From Treponema sp. (lineage in GTDB: Bacteria; Spirochaetota; Spirochaetia; Treponematales; Breznakiellaceae), in the NCBI GenBank assembly GCA_031276615.1, contig JAISND010000100.1, positions 1 through 7,223 of the forward strand: a stretch of 7,223 nucleotides of DNA, in the 5' to 3' direction. The position numbers and the translations under genes were made by a program. A model generated the notes under the pieces. It saw only the letters and a list, made by a program, of their open reading frames with translations, ran no database searches and was not told the origin of the DNA. The stretch's first letter is position 1. Each line of letters opens with the position of its first letter. Shown piece by piece: positions 1 to 5,654 of this stretch.

Positions 1-1814
1 TGGCGCTGCCTGCCGTGTTTTTTAAAATGAAGCAGATCGCGCTGCAGGCGTCTTTCGCGCTCGCCCCTCGCGACATAAATGCTCTCCATGCTTCGCGGAT
101 CGATCCCGGTGCGGTACATCACGGTGGACAGGGCGCCCGGCACGGGATAAAAATCCTGGGTCTGTTCGGGAACAAAGCCGCTTTTCCCGAGCCAGAGGGC
201 AAGCTCCACCGCGTCCTCAAGATCGCATCCGGGATGAGCCGAAATAAAATAGGGGATGAGGTACTGCTTCAATCCCAGCCGCCGGTTGATTTCGGCGTAA
301 TCCTTCCTGAACCGCTCGTACGATTCTCCGCCGCGCTTCCCCATGGCGTGGAGAACCGCCGGCCTTATATGCTCCGGCGCAACCTTGAGCTGCCCGCTTA
401 TATGATAACGGCAGAGGGTTTCGAGAAACTCTCCGCCGCGCCGCCTGTCAAGCTGGATAAAATCAAAACGGATGCCCGAGCGGATGAAAACCTTTTTGAT
501 TTTTTTCGCGGAACCCCGCGCGCCGCAGTCAAGCTCCCGGAGCGCCTTCAGGGTTTCAAGAAAGGGGCCGTGATCCGCGCGGAGCCGGGGACAGGGTTCG
601 GGGAAAAGACATTCCCGGTGCGCGCAGAAGGCGCCGCGTTGCTGCTTTTCGCAGGCGGGACTCTGGAAATTCGCGGTGGGGCCGCCCACGTCATGGATAT
701 ATCCCTTAAAGCCTTCAAGCCCCGCAAGCAGACGCGCCTCACGGCAAAGGCTCTCCCTGCCGCGCGCCGTAACAGCCCGTCCCTGATGAAAGGTAATGGC
801 GCAGAAGGAGCAGCCGCCAAAACAGCCGCGGTTTGACACGAGGGAAAATTTCACTTCGGCAAGGGCGGGAACGCCGCCTTCCGCGTCGTAGAGGGGATGG
901 GCCTTCCGCGCAAAGGGAAGCTCGTAGACATGATCCAGCTCCGCGCCGCCCAGGGGGAAGGCGGGGGGATTCTGGACAACCCAGCGGCCGCCGTCGCAGG
1001 GCTCCGCAAGGGGCAGGCCGCTTTCGGGATCGGCGTTTGCCTTCTGCAGCATGAAATGCTCCGCGAAGGCGCGGAGGGAAGCGGCGTCACTCCCCTTCAC
1101 CGCGTCATAAGAGGGAAGCCGCAGAACGCCGCGCCACTTTCCGGACAGATCGTTCCACTGTTCAGCCACGGCGCCTTCGCGGCCGCGGTAAGGCACGCAG
1201 GTTCCCCGTACATCACGGATATCGCCGATTGCTTCCCCCGCGGCCAGGCGGCGGGCAATTTCAAGCAGGGGCTTTTCGCCCATGCCGTACACGAGAATGT
1301 CCGCCTTTGAATCGAGAAGCAGGGAACGGCGCACCGTGTCCGACCAGTAATCATAATGGGCAAAACGGCGAAGGCTCGCCTCAATGCCGCCCGTGATGAC
1401 GGCCGCGTCCTTAAAGGCGCGCCGTATCCCTTCGACGTAAACCAGGGTGGCCCGGTCGGGACGCAGGCCGGCGCGGCCGCCCGGCGAGTAGGCGTCCTCC
1501 CCGCGCGGCTTTTTTGCCGCGGTGTAATGGGCAACCATGGAATCCATGTTGCCCGCGCCCGCCAGGAAAGCAAGACGCGGCCTTCCCAAAACGGCATACG
1601 AGGAGGGATCCTTCCAGTCCGGCTGGGGAATGACGCCGACCCGGAAACCGGCGTCCTCAAGAACCCGGCAGATCAGGGCCGCGGCAAAAGAAGGGTGATC
1701 GACATAGGCGTCGCCTGAAACGAAGATAAAATCGCAGAAATCCCAGCCCCTTGCCTCCATATCTTCGCGGCAAAGGGGCAGGAATTGCGGGCAGGAAAGA
1801 TCACACGCCGACAA
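1..1814 (-). CDS. ygiQ: YgiQ-family radical SAM protein (UPF0313), 3' end beyond the window
   Basis: This is a radical SAM enzyme of the YgiQ family, expected to bind a 4Fe-4S cluster and S-adenosylmethionine in the cytoplasm; its substrate is not established. The minus-strand frame is open from the nfu-like gene to the left edge, about 604 residues; E. coli YgiQ has roughly 740, so the C-terminal part is missing. Family landmarks run in order: FLPLCRED near the N-terminus, then VSGDAYVDHPSF, the radical SAM motif C331-x3-C335-x2-C338 (CFGGCSFC), GGPTAN at 377-382, a second cysteine cluster (C388, C397, C402, C408), KVAPEH, and YLIPYFISAHPG. No upstream ATG or GTG keeps this homology: the first ATG, at 1760, would remove FLPLCRED. 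TTG at 1814 is therefore preferred; it overlaps the end of the nfu-like gene by 14 bases and has only a weak AGG about 9 bases upstream. TTG at 1856 is a less likely alternative. The identification is strong and the exact start uncertain. Confidence 0.93.
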   Translation of the reverse strand, partial: MSACDLSCPQFLPLCREDMEARGWDFCDFIFVSGDAYVDHPSFAAALICRVLEDAGFRVGVIPQPDWKDPSSYAVLGRPRLAFLAGAGNMDSMVAHYTAAKKPRGEDAYSPGGRAGLRPDRATLVYVEGIRRAFKDAAVITGGIEASLRRFAHYDYWSDTVRRSLLLDSKADILVYGMGEKPLLEIARRLAAGEAIGDIRDVRGTCVPYRGREGAVAEQWNDLSGKWRGVLRLPSYDAVKGSDAASLRAFAEHFMLQKANADPESGLPLAEPCDGGRWVVQNPPAFPLGGAELDHVYELPFARKAHPLYDAEGGVPALAEVKFSLVSNRGCFGGCSFCAITFHQGRAVTARGRESLCREARLLAGLEGFKGYIHDVGGPTANFQSPACEKQQRGAFCAHRECLFPEPCPRLRADHGPFLETLKALRELDCGARGSAKKIKKVFIRSGIRFDFIQLDRRRGGEFLETLCRYHISGQLKVAPEHIRPAVLHAMGKRGGESYERFRKDYAEINRRLGLKQYLIPYFISAHPGCDLEDAVELALWLGKSGFVPEQTQDFYPVPGALSTVMYRTGIDPRSMESIYVARGERERRLQRDLLHFKKHGRQR

Positions 1815-2025
1815 CGGCGGTAACCTGGGGTACTTCCTTTTTAAGATAGTTTTCAATTCCCATCTTGAGAGTCATCTGGGCCATGGGGCATCCGCCGCAG
1901 GCGCCGGTCAGTTTTACCGAAACCGTGCCGTCATCGGCTACCGAAACGAATTCGACATCCCCGCCATCCGCCTGGAGCGAGGGCCGTACATTGTTCAAAG
2001 CGCTCTTGACCTGTTCTTCCAACAT
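1801..2025 (-). CDS. NifU/Nfu-type Fe-S cluster carrier, single domain
   Basis: A 74-residue protein consisting only of the NifU C-terminal (Nfu) domain. Visible family features are the N-terminal helix with LNNVRPSLQADGGDVEFV, a short strand pair, and the cluster-binding CxxC at C43/C46 in GACGGCPMAQMTLKMGIE. Proteins of this type bind a labile 4Fe-4S cluster, commonly between two subunits, and pass it to apo-enzymes; that role is known for the family and not tested here. The N-terminal IscU-like scaffold domain of full NifU is absent. The ATG at 2025 follows a good SD, AGGAGA at 2031-2036, spaced 5 bases away. The gene leads the unit and overlaps the start of the radical SAM gene, which needs an Fe-S cluster, so co-expression of carrier and client is a natural reading. 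A promoter candidate lies about 200 bases upstream, beyond a structured region. Confidence 0.95.
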   Translation of the reverse strand: MLEEQVKSALNNVRPSLQADGGDVEFVSVADDGTVSVKLTGACGGCPMAQMTLKMGIENYLKKEVPQVTAVVGV

Positions 2026-2044
2026 AATTATCTCCTGTAGCAGA

Positions 2045-2074
2045 GTTGTCAGGAAATTTCAGTTTCCGGACAAC
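2045..2074. repeat. Hairpin A, first copy of a twin hairpin
   Basis: Arms 2045-2056 (GTTGTCAGGAAA) and 2063-2074 (TTTCCGGACAAC) pair at 11 of 12 positions around a 6-base loop, TTTCAG. Its sequence and layout repeat 50 bases downstream as hairpin B, including AGA before the left arm and AACC after the right arm. It sits 8 bases upstream of the SD of the nfu-like gene, so in that transcript it would be the last structure before the ribosome binding site. It is not followed by a T-run on either strand and is not a convincing terminator. Confidence 0.7.
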
Positions 2075-2094
2075 AACCGCCTAAAAACAATAGA

Positions 2095-2124
2095 GTTGTT
2101 CAAAAAATTCAGTTTTTGAACAAC
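2095..2124. repeat. Hairpin B, second copy of the twin hairpin
   Basis: Arms 2095-2106 (GTTGTTCAAAAA) and 2113-2124 (TTTTTGAACAAC) are perfectly complementary over 12 bp around the 6-base loop ATTCAG. Compared with hairpin A, three base pairs have changed on both sides at once (C-G to T-A, and G-C to A-T twice), while the remaining stem pairs and most of the loop are kept. Its outer part, TTGTTCAA/TTGAACAA, recurs at 2215-2222 and forms the left end of the candidate mobile element. Confidence 0.75.
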
Positions 2125-2140
2125 AACCTTTAAAAATACC

Positions 2141-2186
2141 GCAATTTCGCAGCCTGCGAACCGAAGGTTCGTTGGCGGGAAATTGC
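2141..2186. repeat. Hairpin C, long imperfect hairpin
   Basis: The outer arms GCAATTTC (2141-2148) and GAAATTGC (2179-2186) are perfect complements. The inner arms (2150-2162 and 2166-2178) continue the stem with two mismatches and one G-T wobble, and one base (2149) bulges. The tip is a 3-base GAA loop closed by GAACC/GGTTC. Nearly the whole 46 bases fold on themselves, so either strand would make a very stable RNA structure. There is no T-run after it. It forms the centre of the candidate mobile element. Confidence 0.75.
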
Positions 2187-2197
2187 AAGACCTGTGA

Positions 2198-2216
2198 AAC
2201 AACCAACCGGGTTGTT
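2198..2216. repeat. Hairpin D, small hairpin at the right end of the element
   Basis: AACAACC (2198-2204) and GGTTGTT (2210-2216) form a 7-bp perfect stem with a 5-base loop. The right arm runs into TTGTTGAACAA (2212-2222), itself a dyad around a single central base, which shares TTGAACAA with hairpin B (2116-2123). On the minus strand this would be the first structure of an nfu transcript started near 2220. Confidence 0.5.
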
Positions 2217-2226
2217 GAACAAGTCT

Positions 2227-2255
2227 AATATACCAAAATAGTTTGATAACGGCAA
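2227..2255 (-). promoter_or_regulatory. Sigma-70-like promoter for the nfu-ygiQ unit
   Basis: On the minus strand TTGCCG (2250-2255) is followed by a 17-base spacer and TATATT (2227-2232). Spacing is ideal and both hexamers are close to consensus. Transcription would begin near 2220 and give an approximately 195-nt leader before the nfu-like ATG, containing all the hairpins between 2045 and 2216. The -10 box abuts the right end of the inverted-repeat element. No promoter of similar quality was seen closer to the gene. Assigned by eye. Confidence 0.5.
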
Positions 2256-2290
2256 CACGCCAGGAGGCAGGGCAAAGGGTTTCCGGCTCA

Positions 2291-2319
2291 TTGCAAAAAT
2301 GCCGGCCGCTCATTAATAT
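2291..2319 (+). promoter_or_regulatory. Promoter candidate for the DUF5362-like gene
   Basis: TTGCAA (2291-2296), a 17-base spacer and TAATAT (2314-2319) match the sigma-70 pattern on the plus strand. The start point would fall near 2326, just before the strong SD AAGGAGG at 2328-2334, so the 5' leader would be only about 14 nt. That is short but workable. Confidence 0.42.
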
Positions 2320-2339
2320 GGAACAATAAGGAGGTTTCC

Positions 2340-2834
2340 ATGCCCGATATAGACAATTCCTGTCAGAGTTTCCGGAATGACGGCGTCCCTGGAAGATCTC
2401 CCGCGGCGCAGGGAGTGCTGACAGATACCATGCTGCGTTATCTCGGGGAAGCTTCCCCCTGGCTGCGGTTTGTCGGAATACTCTCGTTTATCGGATGCGG
2501 ATTAATGGTTTTCGGGGGAATTATCGCTGCCATCGTATTGTATGCCGTTTCAGGTGCGGACAGCGAATTCGGTGAATTCCCCGCGGTGATTCTTGGCCTT
2601 GTCTATATCGCGTCCGGGGCGCTGGTTTTCTTTCCCGCGCGTTTTATCTATTCCTTCGGATCAAAAATTCGCGGCTACCTGCTTAGCCGCTCCGGCGAAG
2701 ACCTTGAGGAGGCTTTCAGGAACAACAAGTCTTTCTGGAAATTCTGCGGCATTTGTTCCATCGTCTGTCTTGCCCTCATCCCGCTGGGAATCATCGGCAG
2801 CCTTATCGCCGTAATAGGTTCCGCTTTTCTCTAG
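2340..2834 (+). CDS. Small multi-spanning membrane protein resembling DUF5362
   Basis: A 164-residue protein with a polar N-terminal stretch (1-40) and three hydrophobic segments, at about 43-70, 80-104 and 134-162. Between the second and third is a basic-acidic stretch with FGSKIRGYLLSRSGEDLEEAFRNNKSFWKFCGI. This layout, with PWLRFVGIL before the first helix and LEEAFRNNKSFWKF before the last, resembles the DUF5362 family as I remember it; the function of that family is unknown. The ATG at 2340 follows a near-perfect SD (AAGGAGG, 5-base spacing), so it is preferred over the internal ATG at residue 31. It has its own promoter candidate and appears monocistronic. It converges on the TraB-family gene with 8 bases between the stop codons and no obvious terminator hairpin in the gap. 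Gene call strong, family call moderate. Confidence 0.85.
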   Translation: MPDIDNSCQSFRNDGVPGRSPAAQGVLTDTMLRYLGEASPWLRFVGILSFIGCGLMVFGGIIAAIVLYAVSGADSEFGEFPAVILGLVYIASGALVFFPARFIYSFGSKIRGYLLSRSGEDLEEAFRNNKSFWKFCGICSIVCLALIPLGIIGSLIAVIGSAFL

Positions 2835-2842
2835 CAGGGGCT

Positions 2843-4060
2843 TCATTTTGCCAGCAGTCCCGCCAGGGCCGGAATGGAAATAAAATTCCCGATGGCTCCG
2901 CCCAGGCTGGAAAGGAAGAATACCAGGAGTGCCCTGGTTATCCTGTTCCGGTAGATCCCTTTCAGGCTTGCCACGTCTTCGGAGATGGTCTGGGTATCCG
3001 AGACCCGGGGTTTCCGCATGGCCGCTTCGACAATGCCGGAAAAAAGCCCCACGCCGATAAAGGGGTTGACGGTGGCGACGGGCGCGCCCAGAAAGGAAAC
3101 GAGGATTGAAAGGGGATGACCAAGGGCGATGAGGGAACCCAGGGCGGCGAGGGAACCGTTCCAGAGAACCCAGCGGAGGAGCATGGAAAGGCTTACGCCG
3201 GCGCCCGCGCGGAAAAATCCCGCGGCGATCAGGGCGGCGATGAGAAGGGGTATAAGCCAGCCGGCCGCCTTTGACAGAAAGGCCGGGGGCGGTATGATGT
3301 CGAGATCGGCGACATCGGCGGACTCTTCGCCCGCGGCCAGTTTTTCAAGATGAGATTCAATTCCCCGCAAATGTCCCGCGCCGACCACCGCGACGGACTT
3401 TCCCGCGCCTCCGGCCGCCGGGGACGCCGCGCCCGCCCCGGTTTTTGCCGCGTCGAAAATTTTCGCCGCCAGGTAGCGGTCACGTTCGTCGATGAGGGTT
3501 TCCTTGACGCCGGGAAGGTAATCCGCAAGTTCGGACATCATGCCGTCAAGCTCGCTGTGTTTCTTGAGGTTTTCTATTTCCTCGGCGCTTAATTTTTCCG
3601 TGGTAAAGGCGCTTGAAAGGAGCGACGCAAGGAGTTTGCATTTGCTCCAGAGGCCGCAGCGGGCCCAGGCGCGGCGCAGGGTGATCTGGACATCGCGGTC
3701 ACAGAAGCTGTAGGAGATGCCCAGTTCGCCGGCCGTCTCAACGGCGGCCTTCATTTCATCGCCCGGCCTGACGCCAAGCTCGTCGCCAAGACGGCGCTGA
3801 AAACCGGAGAGCACAAGGTTGGCGATAAGGAGGAAGCCCCTGCCTTCCCTGAAAACCTTTGACACATCAAGCGCTTCCCAGTTTTCCTTCTGGCTTATGG
3901 AACCGTAGCGGCTCTTGTCAATCTCCACGCAGACCATGCCGGGTTTCTCTTCGCGTATGATGCGGCTTACTTCTTCAATGCTTTCCCGCGAGATATGGGC
4001 CGTACCGACCAGGATTATGTCCTTTTCTCCCAGGGAAACGCGGATGACGTTACTGTTCAT
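2843..4060 (-). CDS. TraB/PrgY-family protein with C-terminal membrane domain
   Basis: A 405-residue member of the TraB family, named after the enterococcal pheromone-shutdown protein and distantly related to TIKI proteases; its role in spirochaetes is unknown. The N-terminal soluble domain carries the family's two GxxH motifs, GTAH at 19-22 and GAGH at 227-230, the acidic VCVEID strand at 43-48, and the arginine-containing DRDVQITLRRAW at 121-132. A small Ala/Gly linker (206-220) precedes the second motif. From about residue 267 there are roughly four hydrophobic segments (267-284, 292-314, 316-345, 376-403), with NPFIGVGLFSGIVEA in the third, so the enzyme-like domain is tethered to the inner membrane. 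The ATG at 4060 is chosen because AAAGGA lies 6 bases upstream and the family homology begins there. The open frame extends upstream to 4243, but that part overlaps the TPR gene and looks non-coding. It is the second gene of an operon after the TPR lipoprotein. Confidence 0.93.
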   Translation of the reverse strand: MNSNVIRVSLGEKDIILVGTAHISRESIEEVSRIIREEKPGMVCVEIDKSRYGSISQKENWEALDVSKVFREGRGFLLIANLVLSGFQRRLGDELGVRPGDEMKAAVETAGELGISYSFCDRDVQITLRRAWARCGLWSKCKLLASLLSSAFTTEKLSAEEIENLKKHSELDGMMSELADYLPGVKETLIDERDRYLAAKIFDAAKTGAGAASPAAGGAGKSVAVVGAGHLRGIESHLEKLAAGEESADVADLDIIPPPAFLSKAAGWLIPLLIAALIAAGFFRAGAGVSLSMLLRWVLWNGSLAALGSLIALGHPLSILVSFLGAPVATVNPFIGVGLFSGIVEAAMRKPRVSDTQTISEDVASLKGIYRNRITRALLVFFLSSLGGAIGNFISIPALAGLLAK

Positions 4061-4066
4061 CTGTAA

Positions 4067-4073
4067 TCCTTTA
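4067..4073 (-). promoter_or_regulatory. Ribosome binding site overlapping the upstream stop codon
   Basis: The SD of the TraB-family gene, AAAGGA (4067-4072 on the minus strand), shares two bases with the TAA stop (4071-4073) of the TPR gene and sits 6 bases from the ATG at 4060. This fixes the TraB start and suggests that ribosomes ending the TPR gene re-initiate on it. Confidence 0.75.
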
Positions 4074-5540
4074 AAAAGCGTCCAGACCCCGTTCCTTGAC
4101 GATCCATTCATTGATCCGGTATTCGGGGGTATATTTGCGGTCAAGTTCACGAACCTGGATAAAATATTTGTCCGCGAGGTTTTTGTTCCCCCGGATGTCA
4201 TAGTAATTTGCCAGGTAGAAGAGCATTTTCGATTTGTTTTCAAGATTTTTTTCCCGGTCTATCTTGAGGGCCATATCCGTATCACCGGCCTGATCGTGGT
4301 AAAGCCTGAGCATTGACCATTCAAGGCTTTCCCTGGGGGCGCTTCGAAGCACCTGGGCAAGAAACTGTTTGGGATCGTTTGTGTTTTCCGCGCGCATCCA
4401 GTTCACCACCGCGAGCAGGGCGTAGCCGTATTCTTTGGGCGCCTGCCGGTAGGCGTCAAGAAAAGCGTCCCTTGCCTGCGCCCACTGATGGTTCCGCATT
4501 TTTAACATGCCTATGCCCTCAAAGGCAAAATAGTATTCCGGCTTGAGCCGCGCCAGTGTGGTATAGTCCTTTTCGGCCCCGCTGTAGTCGCCGCTTTCGT
4601 CCTTGATTCCCGCGCTGTACACATAGGCAAGGAAGTTGTCCGGATCCATGGCGATGGCGCGGGTGAATTCCTCCAGGGCTTCGGGCTTTCTGTCAAGCTC
4701 CACCAGGGCCGCTCCCCGGTCAACGGCGATCCAGTAGTTGTCCGGTTCAAGCCGCTTCGCCGCGTCAAGATCGTCCAGGGCCTGTTTGACATAGCCCGCG
4801 CCCTTGTAAAGCCGGGCGCGCTCGTGCCGGGGACTGGCCCAGCGGGGATAAAGTTTGACAGCCTGGTTCAGGTACTGTTCCGCCTTTTTCGGATCATGGT
4901 TATAACGGTACACGATGGCCCTTCCTGTCAGGGCCTCGCCGTTTGTATCGTCCGCGGCCAGGGCGCGGTCAAAATAACCCGCCGCCGTCCTGAGGGACTG
5001 GGCGCGGAGGGCGATGTAACCGAGACCGGTGAGGGCCTTGACGTTTTCCGGATCGGCTTTAACCACCCTTTCCAGAACGGAGCGCTGTTCCCGTTCTTTT
5101 CCCTCGGCCGCGGCGGAGTTCGCAAGCACCAGCAGGGCGTCCAGGTTGTCCGGTTCTTCCGCGCTGATTTTCTCCGCGATGGTCCGCGCCTCGCCGGGCC
5201 TGCCGGCCGAATTCAGCACGGACGCCCTGAGCAGTTGTATCTCCGTACTTTGGGCTTCTTCGGCCCCGATTTTGTCAAAAAGGGCGAGGGCCCCGTCAAA
5301 ATCCCTCAGGGCAAGCAGCTCCGATACCCTGGTCAAAATTTCCCGGGTACCGGCGGCTTCGGGAAGCGGCGGCAGGCTTTCCGCCGCAGCCTCCGCCGGA
5401 CTTTCTTCCGGAATTTCCGCCGCCTTTTTTTCGGCCGGTTTTGAAGAAGCGCAGGAGAATAACAGGGACGCAAGAATCAGCAAAAAAAGAAAGAACCCGG
5501 CTCCTCCCCGAAGGGCGGCCCGGAGCGAACTGGTATTCAT
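4071..5540 (-). CDS. TPR-repeat lipoprotein
   Basis: A 489-residue exported lipoprotein made almost wholly of tetratricopeptide repeats. The N-terminus has a basic start, a hydrophobic stretch (15-28) and the lipobox LFSC with C30 as the lipidated residue; LFSC fits the relaxed spirochaete lipobox. Residues 31-62 are a low-complexity Ala/Glu/Pro linker. From about 65 to 370 there are roughly nine 34-residue TPR units with typical A-x-Y/F and D-P-x-N signatures (for example ADPENVKALTGLGYIALRA, LEPDNYWIAVDRGAALVELD and MDPDNFLAYVYSAG), and another unit lies near 436-469. TPR arrays usually act as protein-binding scaffolds; the partner here is unknown. It is the first gene of an operon with the TraB-family gene, 10 bases apart, so the two may act together at the envelope. 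No SD precedes the ATG at 5540, yet a -10-like TATACT lies 10 bases upstream, so the transcript may have almost no leader. Confidence 0.93.
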   Translation of the reverse strand: MNTSSLRAALRGGAGFFLFLLILASLLFSCASSKPAEKKAAEIPEESPAEAAAESLPPLPEAAGTREILTRVSELLALRDFDGALALFDKIGAEEAQSTEIQLLRASVLNSAGRPGEARTIAEKISAEEPDNLDALLVLANSAAAEGKEREQRSVLERVVKADPENVKALTGLGYIALRAQSLRTAAGYFDRALAADDTNGEALTGRAIVYRYNHDPKKAEQYLNQAVKLYPRWASPRHERARLYKGAGYVKQALDDLDAAKRLEPDNYWIAVDRGAALVELDRKPEALEEFTRAIAMDPDNFLAYVYSAGIKDESGDYSGAEKDYTTLARLKPEYYFAFEGIGMLKMRNHQWAQARDAFLDAYRQAPKEYGYALLAVVNWMRAENTNDPKQFLAQVLRSAPRESLEWSMLRLYHDQAGDTDMALKIDREKNLENKSKMLFYLANYYDIRGNKNLADKYFIQVRELDRKYTPEYRINEWIVKERGLDAF

Positions 5541-5550
5541 GGTTACTTAT

Positions 5551-5577
5551 AGTATACAATAATTGATAAACCGGCAA
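5551..5577 (-). promoter_or_regulatory. Promoter candidate for the TPR-TraB operon
   Basis: On the minus strand TATACT (5551-5556) is a good -10 box. The best -35 candidate, TTGCCG (5572-5577), is separated by 15 bases, shorter than usual. The same -35 hexamer occurs in the promoter candidate of the nfu unit. Transcription would start only a few bases before the ATG at 5540, and no SD lies between. Confidence 0.4.
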
Positions 5578-5608
5578 TGAGGCTGCCGAAACATGCCGCC
5601 TGTTCCGG

Positions 5609-5625
5609 CGGGCTTCTCAAGCCCG
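5609..5625. repeat. Small perfect hairpin in the divergent intergenic region
   Basis: CGGGCTT (5609-5615) and AAGCCCG (5619-5625) form a 7-bp perfect stem with a 3-base CTC loop. CCGCC (5596-5600) and GGCGG (5607-5611) can form a competing smaller stem. It is followed on the plus strand by TGAATCTGTTTTA, a weak T-rich tract, 29 bases before the ATG of the next gene. It could be an attenuator-like leader structure or a protein-binding dyad; no function is shown. Confidence 0.4.
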
Positions 5626-5654
5626 TGAATCTGTTTTAGGGGCTTATACTATTG

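Larger units (their letters stand above)
2091..2227. mobile_element. Candidate MITE-like element, 137 bp with terminal inverted repeats and TA ends
   Basis: The left end, 2091-2106 (TAGAGTTGTTCAAAAA), and the reverse complement of the right end, 2212-2227 (TAGACTTGTTCAACAA), match at 14 of 16 positions. Both ends finish in TA, the dinucleotide duplicated by IS630/Tc1-mariner-type transposases. Inside are hairpins B, C and D and no credible gene, as expected of a miniature non-autonomous element. It lies in a divergent intergenic region, a typical site for such elements. A minus-strand open frame crosses it (2313 to 2059), but it has no recognisable domain or clear SD and is probably not a gene. 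No transposase is present in the window. A structured RNA leader with no mobility is the main alternative. Confidence 0.45.

Noticed and set aside
15..836. 273-residue open frame on the plus strand
   Set aside because: It lies entirely opposite the YgiQ gene, whose minus-strand frame shows continuous family homology including the radical SAM cysteines. The plus-strand product has no recognisable domain.
1097..1660. 187-residue open frame on the minus strand
   Set aside because: It is the wrong frame of the YgiQ gene; the correct frame is open from 1814 to the left edge.
1..1814. Suspected frameshift in YgiQ, as no complete start-to-stop frame covers it
   Set aside because: The coordinates of the three radical SAM cysteines, GGPTAN and the N-terminal motif all fall in one frame. 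The gene is simply cut by the window edge and lacks an ATG start.
2042..2128. CRISPR-like array from the twin repeat
   Set aside because: There are only two units, they are diverged, each is a hairpin, and no cas gene is nearby.
2059..2313. 84-residue open frame on the minus strand in the intergenic region
   Set aside because: It runs through the hairpins of the repeat element, has no clear SD, no known domain and a composition dictated by the inverted repeats.
2835..2842. Bidirectional terminator between the convergent genes
   Set aside because: The gap is only 8 bases and no stem-loop with a T-run could be found across it.
4061..4243. 61-residue N-terminal extension of the TraB-family protein
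   Set aside because: It overlaps the end of the TPR gene in another frame, has no family similarity, and a good SD lies just before the ATG at 4060.
4824..5444. 206-residue open frame on the plus strand
   Set aside because: It is opposite the TPR repeats, whose regular 34-residue periodicity shows the minus strand is coding.
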